The position numbers were made by a program, and so were the translations under genes. Shown piece by piece: positions 56,338 through 64,000 of a stretch of 64,000 nucleotides of DNA. The notes beneath the pieces were generated by a model. That model searched no databases, was not told the origin of the DNA, and was given only the letters and a program-made list of their open reading frames with translations. Origin of the DNA: Blautia sp. An249 (GTDB lineage Bacteria > Bacillota > Clostridia > Lachnospirales > Lachnospiraceae); assembly GCF_002159835.1 (NCBI RefSeq), contig NZ_NFJL01000010.1, forward strand, positions 62,001 through 126,000, in the 5' to 3' direction. Within the stretch, counting starts at the first letter, position 1. The number at the start of each line of letters is the position of its first letter.

Positions 56338-58112
56338 ACGAGAAAGAATTCATTGAAATGATAGGGCCTATGGCTATGTCAGATATGCAGCAAAGCGGAA
56401 TTCTCGCTTCCATTACAACGGCTCAGGCATGTCTTGAATCTGGATATGGAAGCACAGAGCTTGCTGTCAATGCAAATAATCTGTTCGGCATGAAATGCTC
56501 CCTGTCCGGGAATACATGGGATTCCGTATGGGATGGAGTGAGCAAATATACAAAACAGACTAAAGAGCAGGATAAGAACGGGAATGAGTACACTGTAACA
56601 GCGGATTTCCGGAAATATCCGGATATTCTCACAAGTATCAAAGATCATTCGTGCTATCTGAATGGTGCAATGAACGGAAGCAGAAAACGATACGAAGGGC
56701 TTTCCGGTGAAAAAGATTACCGGAAGGCGGCAGAACTGATCAAGGCCGGGGGATATGCCACAGACGTTGCGTATGTGGACAAACTTTGCAGCCTGATCGA
56801 AAGATGGAATTTAATTCAGTATGACAAGGAGGACACAGGTATGAGTAATAGTAGTTTGGTGAATTGCGTGGTGAAGAGTCCGAACCATAGTGGAGCAAGG
56901 ACGCATTCAATCGATAGAATTACGCCGCACTGTGTAGTTGGGCAGCTTTCGGCAGAAGGGATTGGATCGTGCTTTCCTGCAGGGAGAGGCGCATCCTGCA
57001 ATTATGGTATTGGAAAAGATGGAAGGGTTGTTCTGGTAGTGGATGAGTGCAACAGAAGCTGGTGTTCTTCCAGTAACCCAAATGACCAGAGAGCGGTGAC
57101 TATCGAGTGTGCCAGCGATATGTCGGAACCGTATGCCATGACAAATGCGGTGTATGAGAAGCTGATTGCACTGTGTGTTGATATCTGCCGGAGAAACGGA
57201 AAGACAAAGCTGATCTGGTTCGGAGACAAGAATAAGACACTGAATTATAGTCCGAAGTCAAATGAGATGGTGCTGACGGTACATAGGTGGTTCGCAAATA
57301 AGAGCTGCCCTGGAGATTGGCTGTATTCCAGACTTGGAGATGTGGCGAACCGTGTAACCGCACAGCTCAGTGGGAGTTCCGGAGGAGGAACAGCCAGTGG
57401 CGGAAACACAGGAGGCGGGAGTGCAGGAAATTACAAGACCGGACTCTACAAAGTCAATGTCGGGGATCTCAACATCCGAAAAGGACCAGGAACAAACTAC
57501 GGAACCAACGGAGTTATTACTGACAAGGGAACTTACACAATTACTGAAATTCAGAACGGTTCATGGGGTAAACTCAAATCTGGAGCTGGTTGGATTAACG
57601 TCAGCACGGCCTATTGCTCCTATGTGGGAGCCGCATCAGGGGGAACAAGTTCTTCTGGCGGCGGCTCTGCTTCTGGCACTGCTTATAAGACCGGAACGTA
57701 CAAGGTCAATGTGTCGGAACTCAATATTCGGAAAGGCCCTGGAACTAATTACGGCACGAATGGTTCCATCAAAGACAAAGGCGTGTACACGATCACGGAG
57801 ATTCAGAACGGTTCATGGGGCAAACTGAAGTCCGGAGCAGGATGGATCAATGTTGATAAGGCATACTGCACCTACAAAGGAGCGGCGGCATCCTCCGGTG
57901 GCGGTTCTTCCTCCACCGGAAGCTTCAAGGTACAGGTCAGCATTTCGGATCTTTATATCAGGAAAGGACCGGGAACGAACTACGAGAAGAACGGATTCTG
58001 TCCGAAAGGCGTTTACACCATCGTCGAGACAAAAAGTGCTGGAGGATATACATGGGGTCGCCTGAAGAGCGGCGCCGGATGGATTGCATTGGAATATGCA
58101 AAAAGAGTATAA
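56334..58112 (+). CDS. Bifunctional endolysin: glucosaminidase, amidase and three SH3 repeats (592 aa)
   Basis: Residues 1-155 are a FlgJ/glucosaminidase-type domain (GILASITTAQACLESGYGST, NNLFGMKCSLSGNTW, RKYPDILTSIKDHSCYL). A second catalytic domain of the Amidase_2 type follows, with zinc ligands H199 (ITPHCVVG), H317 and C325 (SCPGDWL). Three SH3-like repeats (about 370-590), each with NIRKGPGTNYG or YIRKGPGTNYE and a G/S-rich linker, bind the wall. The amidase part has its own internal start. The gene ends the lysis cassette. Confidence 0.9.
   Translation: MNEKEFIEMIGPMAMSDMQQSGILASITTAQACLESGYGSTELAVNANNLFGMKCSLSGNTWDSVWDGVSKYTKQTKEQDKNGNEYTVTADFRKYPDILTSIKDHSCYLNGAMNGSRKRYEGLSGEKDYRKAAELIKAGGYATDVAYVDKLCSLIERWNLIQYDKEDTGMSNSSLVNCVVKSPNHSGARTHSIDRITPHCVVGQLSAEGIGSCFPAGRGASCNYGIGKDGRVVLVVDECNRSWCSSSNPNDQRAVTIECASDMSEPYAMTNAVYEKLIALCVDICRRNGKTKLIWFGDKNKTLNYSPKSNEMVLTVHRWFANKSCPGDWLYSRLGDVANRVTAQLSGSSGGGTASGGNTGGGSAGNYKTGLYKVNVGDLNIRKGPGTNYGTNGVITDKGTYTITEIQNGSWGKLKSGAGWINVSTAYCSYVGAASGGTSSSGGGSASGTAYKTGTYKVNVSELNIRKGPGTNYGTNGSIKDKGVYTITEIQNGSWGKLKSGAGWINVDKAYCTYKGAAASSGGGSSSTGSFKVQVSISDLYIRKGPGTNYEKNGFCPKGVYTIVETKSAGGYTWGRLKSGAGWIALEYAKRV
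56826..56843 (+). promoter_or_regulatory. Internal ribosome binding site and start for an amidase-only lysin product
   Basis: AAGGAGG at 56826-56832 and ATG at 56841-56843 (8-base spacing) lie between the glucosaminidase and amidase domains, at residue 170, in frame. Translation here would give a 423-residue amidase-plus-SH3 protein starting MSNSSLVNCVVKSPNHSG, which looks like a native amidase N-terminus. Confidence 0.6.
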
Positions 58113-58176
58113 ATCATTTTCTCGCCAAAATTCCAATAACCTAATTTGATATAATCTATCATTTTCCACTATGAAC

Positions 58177-58191
58177 TACCATTATATGGTA
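58177..58191 (+). promoter_or_regulatory. Palindrome before the second HTH gene
   Basis: TACCAT-TAT-ATGGTA, 6-base arms, about 27 bases before the start. A TATAAT sequence lies at 58150-58155. A repressor operator is plausible; the -35 sequence is poor. Confidence 0.4.
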
Positions 58192-58217
58192 ATTTATAGC
58201 GGAAGGAGCAATGGCGA

Positions 58218-58469
58218 ATGATAAAGATTTTACTGTCGAAAAAGCTTGGCGAGTTGCGGCTGACGCAGGCAGATCTTGCTCGAGCTACCGGCATACGTCC
58301 GAATACGATCAATGAGTTGTACCACGAACTTGCGGACAGGGTGAACTTGGAGCATTTAGATCTGATATGCGAAGCACTTGACTGTGAGTTAGACGAATTG
58401 ATCGTGCGGATACCGAACAGGGAATCTAACATTACTCACACGAGGCGTGGAAATCAAAAAAACGCTTGA
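58218..58469 (+). CDS. XRE-family regulator (83 aa)
   Basis: Cro/CI-type DNA-binding protein: TQADLARATGIRPNTINELY (about 16-35) is the helix-turn-helix, followed by HLDLICEALDCELDELIV, the dimerisation/ending pattern of small XRE proteins. GGAAGGAGC is 12 bases upstream. It stands alone after the lysis genes with its own upstream palindrome, a moron-like arrangement. Confidence 0.75.
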   Translation: MIKILLSKKLGELRLTQADLARATGIRPNTINELYHELADRVNLEHLDLICEALDCELDELIVRIPNRESNITHTRRGNQKNA

Positions 58470-58512
58470 AAAGTGCCGCTGCAACGGCGCTAAGGAATGA
58501 GAAAGAGAGGGG

Positions 58513-58968
58513 TTATTCCCTCTCTTTTCCCGTTTCTTGTTGGCTTTGAAGAATAGACCTGATCAGATAGCTTTCATCAAGCCCGAAATCAGCATATCCA
58601 CGCAATATAGTACGAAGATACTGTTTTGATGGTGTTCCCGGAGAAGCATCGGATCGCATAATATATACCATCGCCTTAACCCTTGAACCATCTCCGAGGT
58701 GGACAAATATATTTTTCTTCTGATAAAAGATCGGATACCCCTCATATCTATCAAGGAACCTTTCGTCATGTTTGGTAATTTCCCATAATCCAACGGGAAC
58801 ACGGCATCCTTTTTTGTAACGTATAGATGCGTACGCCCCGGTCTTGCTCCCGCGATATATTAATTGCCAGTTATCCAGATATCCGGATTGGACCGGACGT
58901 GCAGAAGGACATCTATATTTCATTTGCTCCTTATCTAAATTACTACCATATGCCACATATAATTTCAT
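58513..58968 (-). CDS. Gamma-glutamylcyclotransferase (GGCT/AIG2-like) family protein (151 aa)
   Basis: I chose the ATG at 58968 behind AGGGAGATTATC. Begins MKLYVAYGSNLDKEQMKYRC: the YGSNL motif (7-11) binds substrate in the GGCT fold; GYLDNWQLIYRGSKTGAYAS and VPVGLWEITKHDERFLDRYE complete it, with the catalytic Glu expected in the DRYEGYP segment. GGCT proteins release 5-oxoproline from gamma-glutamyl amides. It is 20 bases downstream of the amidoligase gene in the same leftward operon, a pairing I recall from amidoligase systems. Confidence 0.75.
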   Translation of the reverse strand: MKLYVAYGSNLDKEQMKYRCPSARPVQSGYLDNWQLIYRGSKTGAYASIRYKKGCRVPVGLWEITKHDERFLDRYEGYPIFYQKKNIFVHLGDGSRVKAMVYIMRSDASPGTPSKQYLRTILRGYADFGLDESYLIRSILQSQQETGKERE

Positions 58969-58988
58969 GATAATCTCCCTTCTATGAA

Positions 58989-59915
58989 TCATGCAGCTAC
59001 AACGACCGCTGCGTTTTCTTTGAGTCTCTTCATTAAATGATATCTGCAGGTCTTAAATTCATCCCCGTATAATCCGAGCCTGTTTGTTAATATATGATAC
59101 ATCAGCGTTGGTTTTTTTCTGGATGAGTATCCGGAAGCGCTTTTAAAAATGGTGCGTCCTTTGGACTCGATGGACCATGCTGACAGTGCCAGACAAAACT
59201 GCACATACGCCTTTATTCTTCCTGCATGCAACGTACTATTGAACAGCCTGAATTCGACCGTGCCTTTGGAGAAAAAACTGTGGAGGTTAAGAGCGTGATA
59301 TCTTGTCTGATTGTAATGCTCGTGATTGACGCCGCCATAGTAATCATCATTCGAATCACTATACCAAATTTTCTCGATATCATTTTTACTGGGATCTCTT
59401 TGGCTTTTCATGGCGGTATTCAGTTCTTGGCATATTGGCTTGCACCAACTGTATTTTCTATCTTCAACCCCCAAAGCTTCATATATTATATCCTGCCTTG
59501 AATACATGAAACTTACCATACGTCTCAGGGAATCTGCTGTATGGTTTGCTCCGTCAATATGGATATGGATTCCGCAGCTACTATGAGGAACGCCTCCGAT
59601 TTCTTTGAATTTCCTTATTATAGCCTGTAAAATTTCAAGATCTGAATAATGTAGCGGCGGGGTAACAAACTCCACTCTGTATTCGTCCATGGCCTCGTGT
59701 CCGGATTTCCGGATCGGCGAGATAGACGAATCTCTCATAACCTTCCATTTCCTTCCGAGATCATCCCTTATTATCCTCGTATAATACGCATCACTCCGAG
59801 GGCCGGAAATAGATCCGCCGACAACGCTTTGCACCGCTTTTGCCGCCATGGATCGTGTGATTCCGGTAAATTCAACCTCAACACCAAATTTCTGATTTCT
59901 TAAAAGTTCTGACAT
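58989..59915 (-). CDS. Amidoligase family enzyme (308 aa)
   Basis: ATG at 59915 has AAAGGAGGAAA upstream on the minus strand. The amidoligase core reads FGVEVEFTGITRSMAAKAVQ, WKVMRDSSISPI and EYRVEFVTPPLHYSDLEILQ, then CGIHIHIDGANHTADSLRRM and KGTVEFRLFNSTLHAGRIKA. These match the Glu/Arg/His pattern of PF12224-type amidoligases, which use ATP to join carboxylate and amine groups. With the downstream GGCT it could make and remove a peptide-like or gamma-glutamyl modification. Substrate unknown. Confidence 0.8.
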   Translation of the reverse strand: MSELLRNQKFGVEVEFTGITRSMAAKAVQSVVGGSISGPRSDAYYTRIIRDDLGRKWKVMRDSSISPIRKSGHEAMDEYRVEFVTPPLHYSDLEILQAIIRKFKEIGGVPHSSCGIHIHIDGANHTADSLRRMVSFMYSRQDIIYEALGVEDRKYSWCKPICQELNTAMKSQRDPSKNDIEKIWYSDSNDDYYGGVNHEHYNQTRYHALNLHSFFSKGTVEFRLFNSTLHAGRIKAYVQFCLALSAWSIESKGRTIFKSASGYSSRKKPTLMYHILTNRLGLYGDEFKTCRYHLMKRLKENAAVVVAA

Positions 59916-59972
59916 GATTTTCCTCCTTTTCATTCGCCGTCTACGAATGTATGTTCTTGCTTTTGTGGTTGT

Positions 59973-60000
59973 ATATTAACATATGTACACGGTACGTCAA
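59973..60000 (-). promoter_or_regulatory. Promoter for the amidoligase/GGCT operon
   Basis: On the minus strand TTGACG (60000 to 59995) and TAATAT (59978 to 59973) are 16 bases apart, about 60 bases before the amidoligase start. A GTAC-CGT-GTAC palindrome overlaps the spacer. Confidence 0.55.
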
Positions 60001-60017
60001 TAGGAAAAATGCAAAAA

Positions 60018-60036
60018 GTTAGAAAAATTATCTAAC
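60018..60036. promoter_or_regulatory. Inverted repeat between divergent moron promoters
   Basis: GTTAGA-N7-TCTAAC lies between the leftward amidoligase promoter and the rightward HTH promoter. It is well placed to be the operator for the HTH protein encoded at 60104. Confidence 0.4.
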
Positions 60037-60051
60037 ATAGTAGATATAATA

Positions 60052-60080
60052 TTGACAATAGTAAACGGATGGTGTATTGT
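60052..60080 (+). promoter_or_regulatory. Promoter for the rightward HTH gene
   Basis: TTGACA (60052-60057) and TATTGT (60075-60080) with a 17-base spacer, 24 bases before the ATG at 60104. It diverges from the amidoligase promoter. Confidence 0.5.
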
Positions 60081-60103
60081 GATAGATGCAAAGGAGGGAT
60101 TTT

Positions 60104-60316
60104 ATGATTTCGTACAAACCATTGTGGAAAACTCTTATCGAAAAAGGTATAAATAAAACGGAATTACGGAATATGGTCGGTTTCAGCAGCGGTACTCTGG
60201 CGAGAATGGGGAAAGACCAGTATATTGAGATGAAGCATATCGATAAGATATGCCAGGTTCTGAATTGCAAGATATCGGATGTGATCGAGGTTGACAGTAG
60301 CCCCAAAATAGAATAG
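60104..60316 (+). CDS. Small XRE/HTH regulator (70 aa)
   Basis: ATG at 60104 after AAAGGAGGG. The sequence MISYKPLWKTLIEKGINKTE, FSSGTLARMGKDQYIEMKHI and ICQVLNCKISDVIEV matches a widespread YozG-like group of small HTH proteins. It stands divergent to the amidoligase operon with an inverted repeat between, so it probably regulates it. It is the last plausible phage-associated gene on the right. Confidence 0.75.
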   Translation: MISYKPLWKTLIEKGINKTELRNMVGFSSGTLARMGKDQYIEMKHIDKICQVLNCKISDVIEVDSSPKIE

Positions 60317-60625
60317 TGTATGAATACAGGAAGATATGTTGGTCGCCTCTGAGAAAAAAGATATTTGACCGTGATGTTATTATGATGTTAATATTGGAAC
60401 GAAATAAAAGTAATAGAAGAAATAAGAGGAAAATAACTTATAAATTCGTAGTGCAGAGATAAGAAATTACAGAAAATACTCTGCTAAATCTTGAGTTTGA
60501 GTGATGAAATGACTTTTGAAAACTTAGTGTTTATGCGGGTTACAAGCAAATTTGTTTAATTGCTGGCAACGATTTGGCAACATTTTGGGTATCACTCATT
60601 AGATAATAGAATACTTCAATAATAG
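60317..60625. other. AT-rich non-coding stretch, likely near the phage/chromosome junction
   Basis: No plausible gene. It contains a direct repeat TGGCAAC at 60564-60570 and 60575-60581 (11-base period), the sort of helically phased pair seen as integrase arm sites. A true attachment core cannot be named without the other phage end. The strong terminator to the right appears to belong to chromosomal sequence. Confidence 0.35.
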
Positions 60626-60676
60626 AAAAACCTTACTGATTTTCGGAAATGAAGCTGAAAGTCGGTAAGGTTTTTT
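60626..60676. terminator. Long rho-independent terminator
   Basis: Stem of 19 pairs (AAAAACCTTACTGATTTTC / GAAAGTCGGTAAGGTTTTT, two G-U or U-G pairs) with a 12-base loop, followed by TTTTG on the plus strand and T-rich sequence on the other, so it may work in both directions. It marks the change from phage to chromosomal-looking DNA. Confidence 0.75.
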
Positions 60677-60886
60677 GCGTTTATAATGAGACAGAGATTA
60701 TTCGGAGTCTCTCCGTGCTCTAATCTGGCAGCCTGTTCCTGCCATGCGTGGAACATCGTGTCAGTGCGGATGTAGTCAGCAGTACCTGCGGGCAGAACAT
60801 CAGCTATGGAGGTGTCTGGAATCTGCTCCAACAGCTGGGGGAGAGGATCATTTTGCCAGGATGGGATAAAAAATTTAGAAAAAGTT

Positions 60887-62174
60887 ATGGTGGATTATTC
60901 TACTGACATGACAAAGATAGTAGAGATGGTACAGGGAGTGACAAAAAGTGTGGTTGACCTGGGTCTCTCCATGATCGCGAAGGAATGGGAAAACTATGAC
61001 AAACTGCTACGCACCAGAAAAGAATTGCGTTCCGGATGGTATATCGTGAGGCGGGATGAAAGCACCCTGCTGACCAGCCTTGGAAGTGTGACCTACCATA
61101 AAACCTTATTTCAGAATCAATCCACCGGTGAGTATGAATATCTCCTTAACCGTATCATGGGGATAGAAAAACATACCCGGATGACGGAAAACGCAGAAGC
61201 AAAGCTGCTGGAAGAGGCCGTGCAGACCAGCTACCGCAAAGGTGGAGAACAGGTATGCATTACGGAAGAGGCAGTGAGCAAAGAAACCGTCATGAATAAG
61301 ATCCATACGCTCCGTTTTCCAAAGACAGGATCGCCGTCCCCAAAGAAAGCCCTGAAATACCTTTACATTGACGCAGATGAAGACCATGTATCCCTGCAGT
61401 ATATTAATGAAAAGGGCGATATTAAAAAACCCCGGAGGCACACTATCATGCCGAAACTCATTTATGTGTATGAGGGGATCACCTGTGAAAATGGGCGCAA
61501 TGAGTTGCTCAACAAAAAGCATTTCGGTAGGGTGTATGAGGGTGGGAAAGCCATCGAGCAGCTATGGAAGGAAGTATCCGAATACATTGAGGCCTCCTAT
61601 GATACAGAAGAACTGAAAAAAATCTATATCAATGGGGATGGGTGTCATGATCAAGAGCGGCCAGAGAATCCTAAAATATGAGGTAGAAGAAATCTTTGAA
61701 AAGATACTTGCCGTAACGGAAGAGGAACCCAAAAGGAAGACGGTAGAAGCGGCAAAGGAGTATATATTGGGAAACTGGGCGGGGATCACGCAATGGGTGA
61801 GAGATAAAAATAAAGAAGTCAGGTGCAGCGCAGAAGGGCACATCAGCCATGTGTTTGCAGACCGGATGAGTTCCAGACCATTAGGGTGGAGCAGATAAAA
61901 TGTCGCGGCTCCGGATCTATGATAAAAGTATGCTGGAATTGGTACGTTTTCAAAGAGAGGAGATGCCGATGGCGGCGGGGTGTGAAGAAGTGATATACAG
62001 CAGCAGCTAGATGTTTTCAGCGGAAAGAAACAGGAGACATTGGGAAGAATGGCGGATATGCCAGTATACAGCATCCCTAACCGCAGATAAAGAAGATAAC
62101 GGCATTGAAGAATCACATCTGGGGATTGTAAAAATGTGGGAATCTGATATAGTAAAGACAGGAAACCAAATCTG
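60887..62174 (+). pseudogene. Degraded ISLre2-family transposase
   Basis: The first frame (60887-61681) matches ISLre2 transposases: SGWYIVRRDESTLLTSLGSV, KLLEEAVQTSYRKGGEQVCI and YLYIDADEDHVSLQYINEKG. It then shifts frame after KKIYINGDG. A second frame (to 61898) resumes after an apparent loss of about 100 codons: EEEPKRKTVEAAKEYILGNW, then VRCSAEGHISHVFADRMSSR. A third frame from about 61888 holds MSRLRIYDKSMLELVRFQRE. Two shifts and a deletion make it inactive. The terminal repeats were not found. Confidence 0.7.
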
Positions 62175-62351
62175 AAACACATCTTAGGTGTAGTCTGTCT
62201 TTTATTTTCCTACAGTAACTTTACGCTATCTTATTATACTAGGAGGCTTGATTTGAAACAATATTTTTGTTAATATATCTGTATAATGTAAGCAGAATTT
62301 GAGGCTGTTGGGCTCAGACTCTTATATATTATTAAAAAAGGAGGAAAAGGT

Positions 62352-62453
62352 ATGAAGTATACTAAACCGGTTATTTTAAAATCTGACAAGGTAAATATGG
62401 CAAAATGTGGTGACGGACCTTGCGGAAGACCTTGTAGCAAAAATCAGGCCTAA
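62352..62453 (+). CDS. RiPP precursor peptide with Cys-containing core (33 aa)
   Basis: ATG behind AAAGGAGGAAAAGG. Leader MKYTKPVILKSDKVNMA, core KCGDGPCGRPCSKNQA with three Cys and three Gly/Pro. It is encoded 97 bases before a SPASM radical SAM maturase carrying a RRE-like N-terminus, the standard arrangement for radical-SAM-made RiPPs such as sactipeptides and ranthipeptides. The final product (thioether or other crosslink) is not determinable from sequence. Confidence 0.75.
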   Translation: MKYTKPVILKSDKVNMAKCGDGPCGRPCSKNQA

Positions 62454-62481
62454 GGTAGATTATATGTAATGAGGTGTCATG

Positions 62482-62511
62482 AGGTGCAGGCTCGATTGCC
62501 TGCGCCTTTTT
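62482..62511 (+). terminator. Terminator/attenuator between precursor and maturase
   Basis: AGGTGCAGGC / GCCTGCGCCT (10 base pairs, one T-G) around TCGATT, followed by TTTT. It would make the precursor more abundant than the maturase, a usual design for RiPP operons. Confidence 0.75.
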
Positions 62512-62550
62512 CAATATTAAAAATATTTATTTTTATGTAGAGGTAAAAAG

Positions 62551-63981
62551 GTGTTTTATAAAATCAAGAATAATATTTTGTTTAGACAGTACGAAGGTCA
62601 TGGATACATTACAGATAATTGTGAGTTTGGATATAGACTTTTAAATGATAATCAGCGTTATCCTGGAGAAAACTTTGTTTCAGAAAGTGGAGCAGTTATG
62701 CTTTCCAGGTTGACAAAGAGTCCACGAAATATTGATGAAATTATTTTGGAATTAATGCAGATATTTGTTGATGTAGACTATGATGTTTTAAAAGAAGATA
62801 CTATGAAGTTTTTTCAATACTTTGTTGATCTGGGATACTTAAGCTCAGGTGAGACTTATCAAATTTGTGAGGAGCAAGAACGAGTACATGAGTCTGATGA
62901 TATTTCCGAGACAGGGGCAATTGTTAAAGAGGAGAATTGCGAAAAAAGTTGGGTTAGTGAAAATGACTTTTTAAGGAGTATCCATTTCGATATTACAAGC
63001 ATTTGTAATGAAAGATGTGTTCATTGTTATATTCCACATAAATGTAAAACTAAGGCTATAGAGTCAAAACTATTCTATAGGATCTTGGAAGAAGGCCGAA
63101 AGATGAATATTATTCATGTAACTTTATCCGGTGGAGAACCATTGTTACATAAAGATATAATAGGATTTCTTAGAAAATGTAGAGAATTTGATTTATCAGT
63201 GAATGTTTTGTCGAATTTGACATTGTTGAACGATAAAATTATTTCGGAAATGAAAAAAAATTCACTTCTTTCAGTTCAAACATCATTATATTCTATGGAT
63301 CCAGTAATACATGATTCTATTACAAAGTTGAAAGGAAGTTTCGAAAAAACAAAAAATGGTATTTTACAATTACTTTCCGCAGGCATACCGGTACAAATTT
63401 CATGTCCTATTATGAAATTAAATAAAGATGCTTTTCGGGATGTTATTATATGGGGGAGAGAATTGAATATTGCTGTTGCAGTTGAACCGGTAATATTTGC
63501 TTCATATGATCATACGGGAAGTAACTTATCAAATCGGTTATCTTTAGAAGAACTTGAAGATGCATTGGAGCAAGAGTTTTCGGAAGGCTACGCAAAAATT
63601 TTACAGGACGCTGCAAAAGAAAAGGGATCATTTACTGAAGAAAGCCCTATTTGTTCTGTGTGTAGATATAGCTTTTGTGTTTCGGTTGAAGGAAATGTTT
63701 TCCCTTGTGCTGGGTGGCAAACAAATATTGTTGGGGATTTGAAGCGGCAAACAGTAGAGGAGATTTGGATAAATTCTAAAAAAATTAAAGAATTACGAAA
63801 AATAAAAAGGAAAGAGTTTATTAAATGTGTGTCATGTGAAGATAAAGAATATTGTACAGTATGTATGATGAGAAACGCAAATGAAAATCCAGAGGGAAAT
63901 GTTTTTTTGATTAATGATTTCAATTGCAAAGTAGCATCCATAGTTCATAGAAAAGTGGAAGAATTTTCTCGTTATAAGTAG
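62551..63981 (+). CDS. SPASM radical SAM RiPP maturase with N-terminal recognition domain (476 aa)
   Basis: GTG start behind AGAGGTAAAAAG. N-terminal about 110 residues look like a PqqD/RRE leader-peptide-binding domain (SGAVMLSRLTKSPRNIDEII). The radical SAM cluster is C152-x3-C156-x2-C159 (ICNERCVHC), followed by VTLSGGEPLLHKDIIGFLRK. The C-terminal SPASM region carries CSVCRYSFC, FPC and CVSCEDKEYCTVC for extra iron-sulfur clusters. The gene is markedly AT-rich relative to the phage. It probably crosslinks the Cys residues of the upstream precursor. Confidence 0.85.
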   Translation: MFYKIKNNILFRQYEGHGYITDNCEFGYRLLNDNQRYPGENFVSESGAVMLSRLTKSPRNIDEIILELMQIFVDVDYDVLKEDTMKFFQYFVDLGYLSSGETYQICEEQERVHESDDISETGAIVKEENCEKSWVSENDFLRSIHFDITSICNERCVHCYIPHKCKTKAIESKLFYRILEEGRKMNIIHVTLSGGEPLLHKDIIGFLRKCREFDLSVNVLSNLTLLNDKIISEMKKNSLLSVQTSLYSMDPVIHDSITKLKGSFEKTKNGILQLLSAGIPVQISCPIMKLNKDAFRDVIIWGRELNIAVAVEPVIFASYDHTGSNLSNRLSLEELEDALEQEFSEGYAKILQDAAKEKGSFTEESPICSVCRYSFCVSVEGNVFPCAGWQTNIVGDLKRQTVEEIWINSKKIKELRKIKRKEFIKCVSCEDKEYCTVCMMRNANENPEGNVFLINDFNCKVASIVHRKVEEFSRYK

Positions 63982-64000
63982 TATTACTGTTATATGATTT

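Noticed and set aside
60616-60831. Leftward frame of 71 residues overlapping the terminator at 60626-60676
   Set aside because: Its C-terminal third is encoded by the terminator stem and low-complexity sequence. It may be a remnant of a longer chromosomal gene, but no start context or family supports it as a gene.
1-64000. CRISPR arrays, tRNA and rRNA genes
   Set aside because: No spaced direct-repeat array, cloverleaf pattern or rRNA-like block was noticed on reading; a dedicated search such as tRNAscan would settle it.

Overview
The window is almost entirely one temperate, contractile-tailed (myovirus-type) prophage of a Clostridia host, most likely a gut Lachnospiraceae. The basis is moderate GC, dense AAGGAGG-type ribosome binding sites, frequent GTG/TTG starts, a PBSX/Xkd-like virion module, and many small Cys-rich proteins of the kind seen in Lachnospiraceae phages. 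About 1 to 60.3 kb reads as phage. From about 60.6 kb the DNA looks chromosomal: a decayed ISLre2 element, then an AT-rich RiPP (ribosomally made, modified peptide) locus cut by the window end. No integrase, tRNA, rRNA or CRISPR array was seen, so the left phage end probably lies outside the window.

Layout. 0-2 kb: divergent regulatory region with a palindromic operator, then small HTH, zinc-ribbon and membrane proteins. 2-16 kb: replication and recombination (putative annealing protein, fused SbcD-SbcC nuclease, replisome organizer with an iteron-like origin inside it, helicase loader, methylase-like protein, PcfK/PcfJ pair, DUF5131 radical-SAM-like protein, RecU, sliding clamp). 16-20.2 kb: a cassette of short, often Cys-rich, overlapping genes. 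20.2-20.9 kb: a sigma-like late regulator, a near-consensus promoter and a terminator only about 30 bp later. 21-25.5 kb: a sodium:solute symporter, two PAPS-reductase-fold proteins and two ParB-domain proteins. 25.5-36.7 kb: packaging, head and connector. 36.7-50 kb: sheath, tube, a tail assembly chaperone with a -1 frameshift signal, tape measure and Xkd-like baseplate. 50-53.6 kb: a complete diversity-generating retroelement (DGR). 53.6-58.1 kb: tail accessory and lysis genes. 58.2-60.3 kb: a moron region with two HTH genes and a divergent amidoligase/GGCT pair.

Working together. The early operators, ArpU/RinA-like regulator and promoter-terminator element suggest a lysis-lysogeny switch followed by late activation. 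The DGR diversifies the C-terminal lectin-like face of the tail-tip protein, which would alter host range. The symporter/PAPS-reductase/ParB block is the least explained part of the phage and resembles a nucleic-acid modification or anti-defence cassette. The RiPP locus beyond the phage pairs a 33-residue Cys-containing precursor with a SPASM radical SAM maturase, separated by a terminator hairpin.

Limits. All family names come from reading motifs and gene order; no database search was run. Start codons were moved to the best-placed ribosome binding site where the longest frame was implausible.
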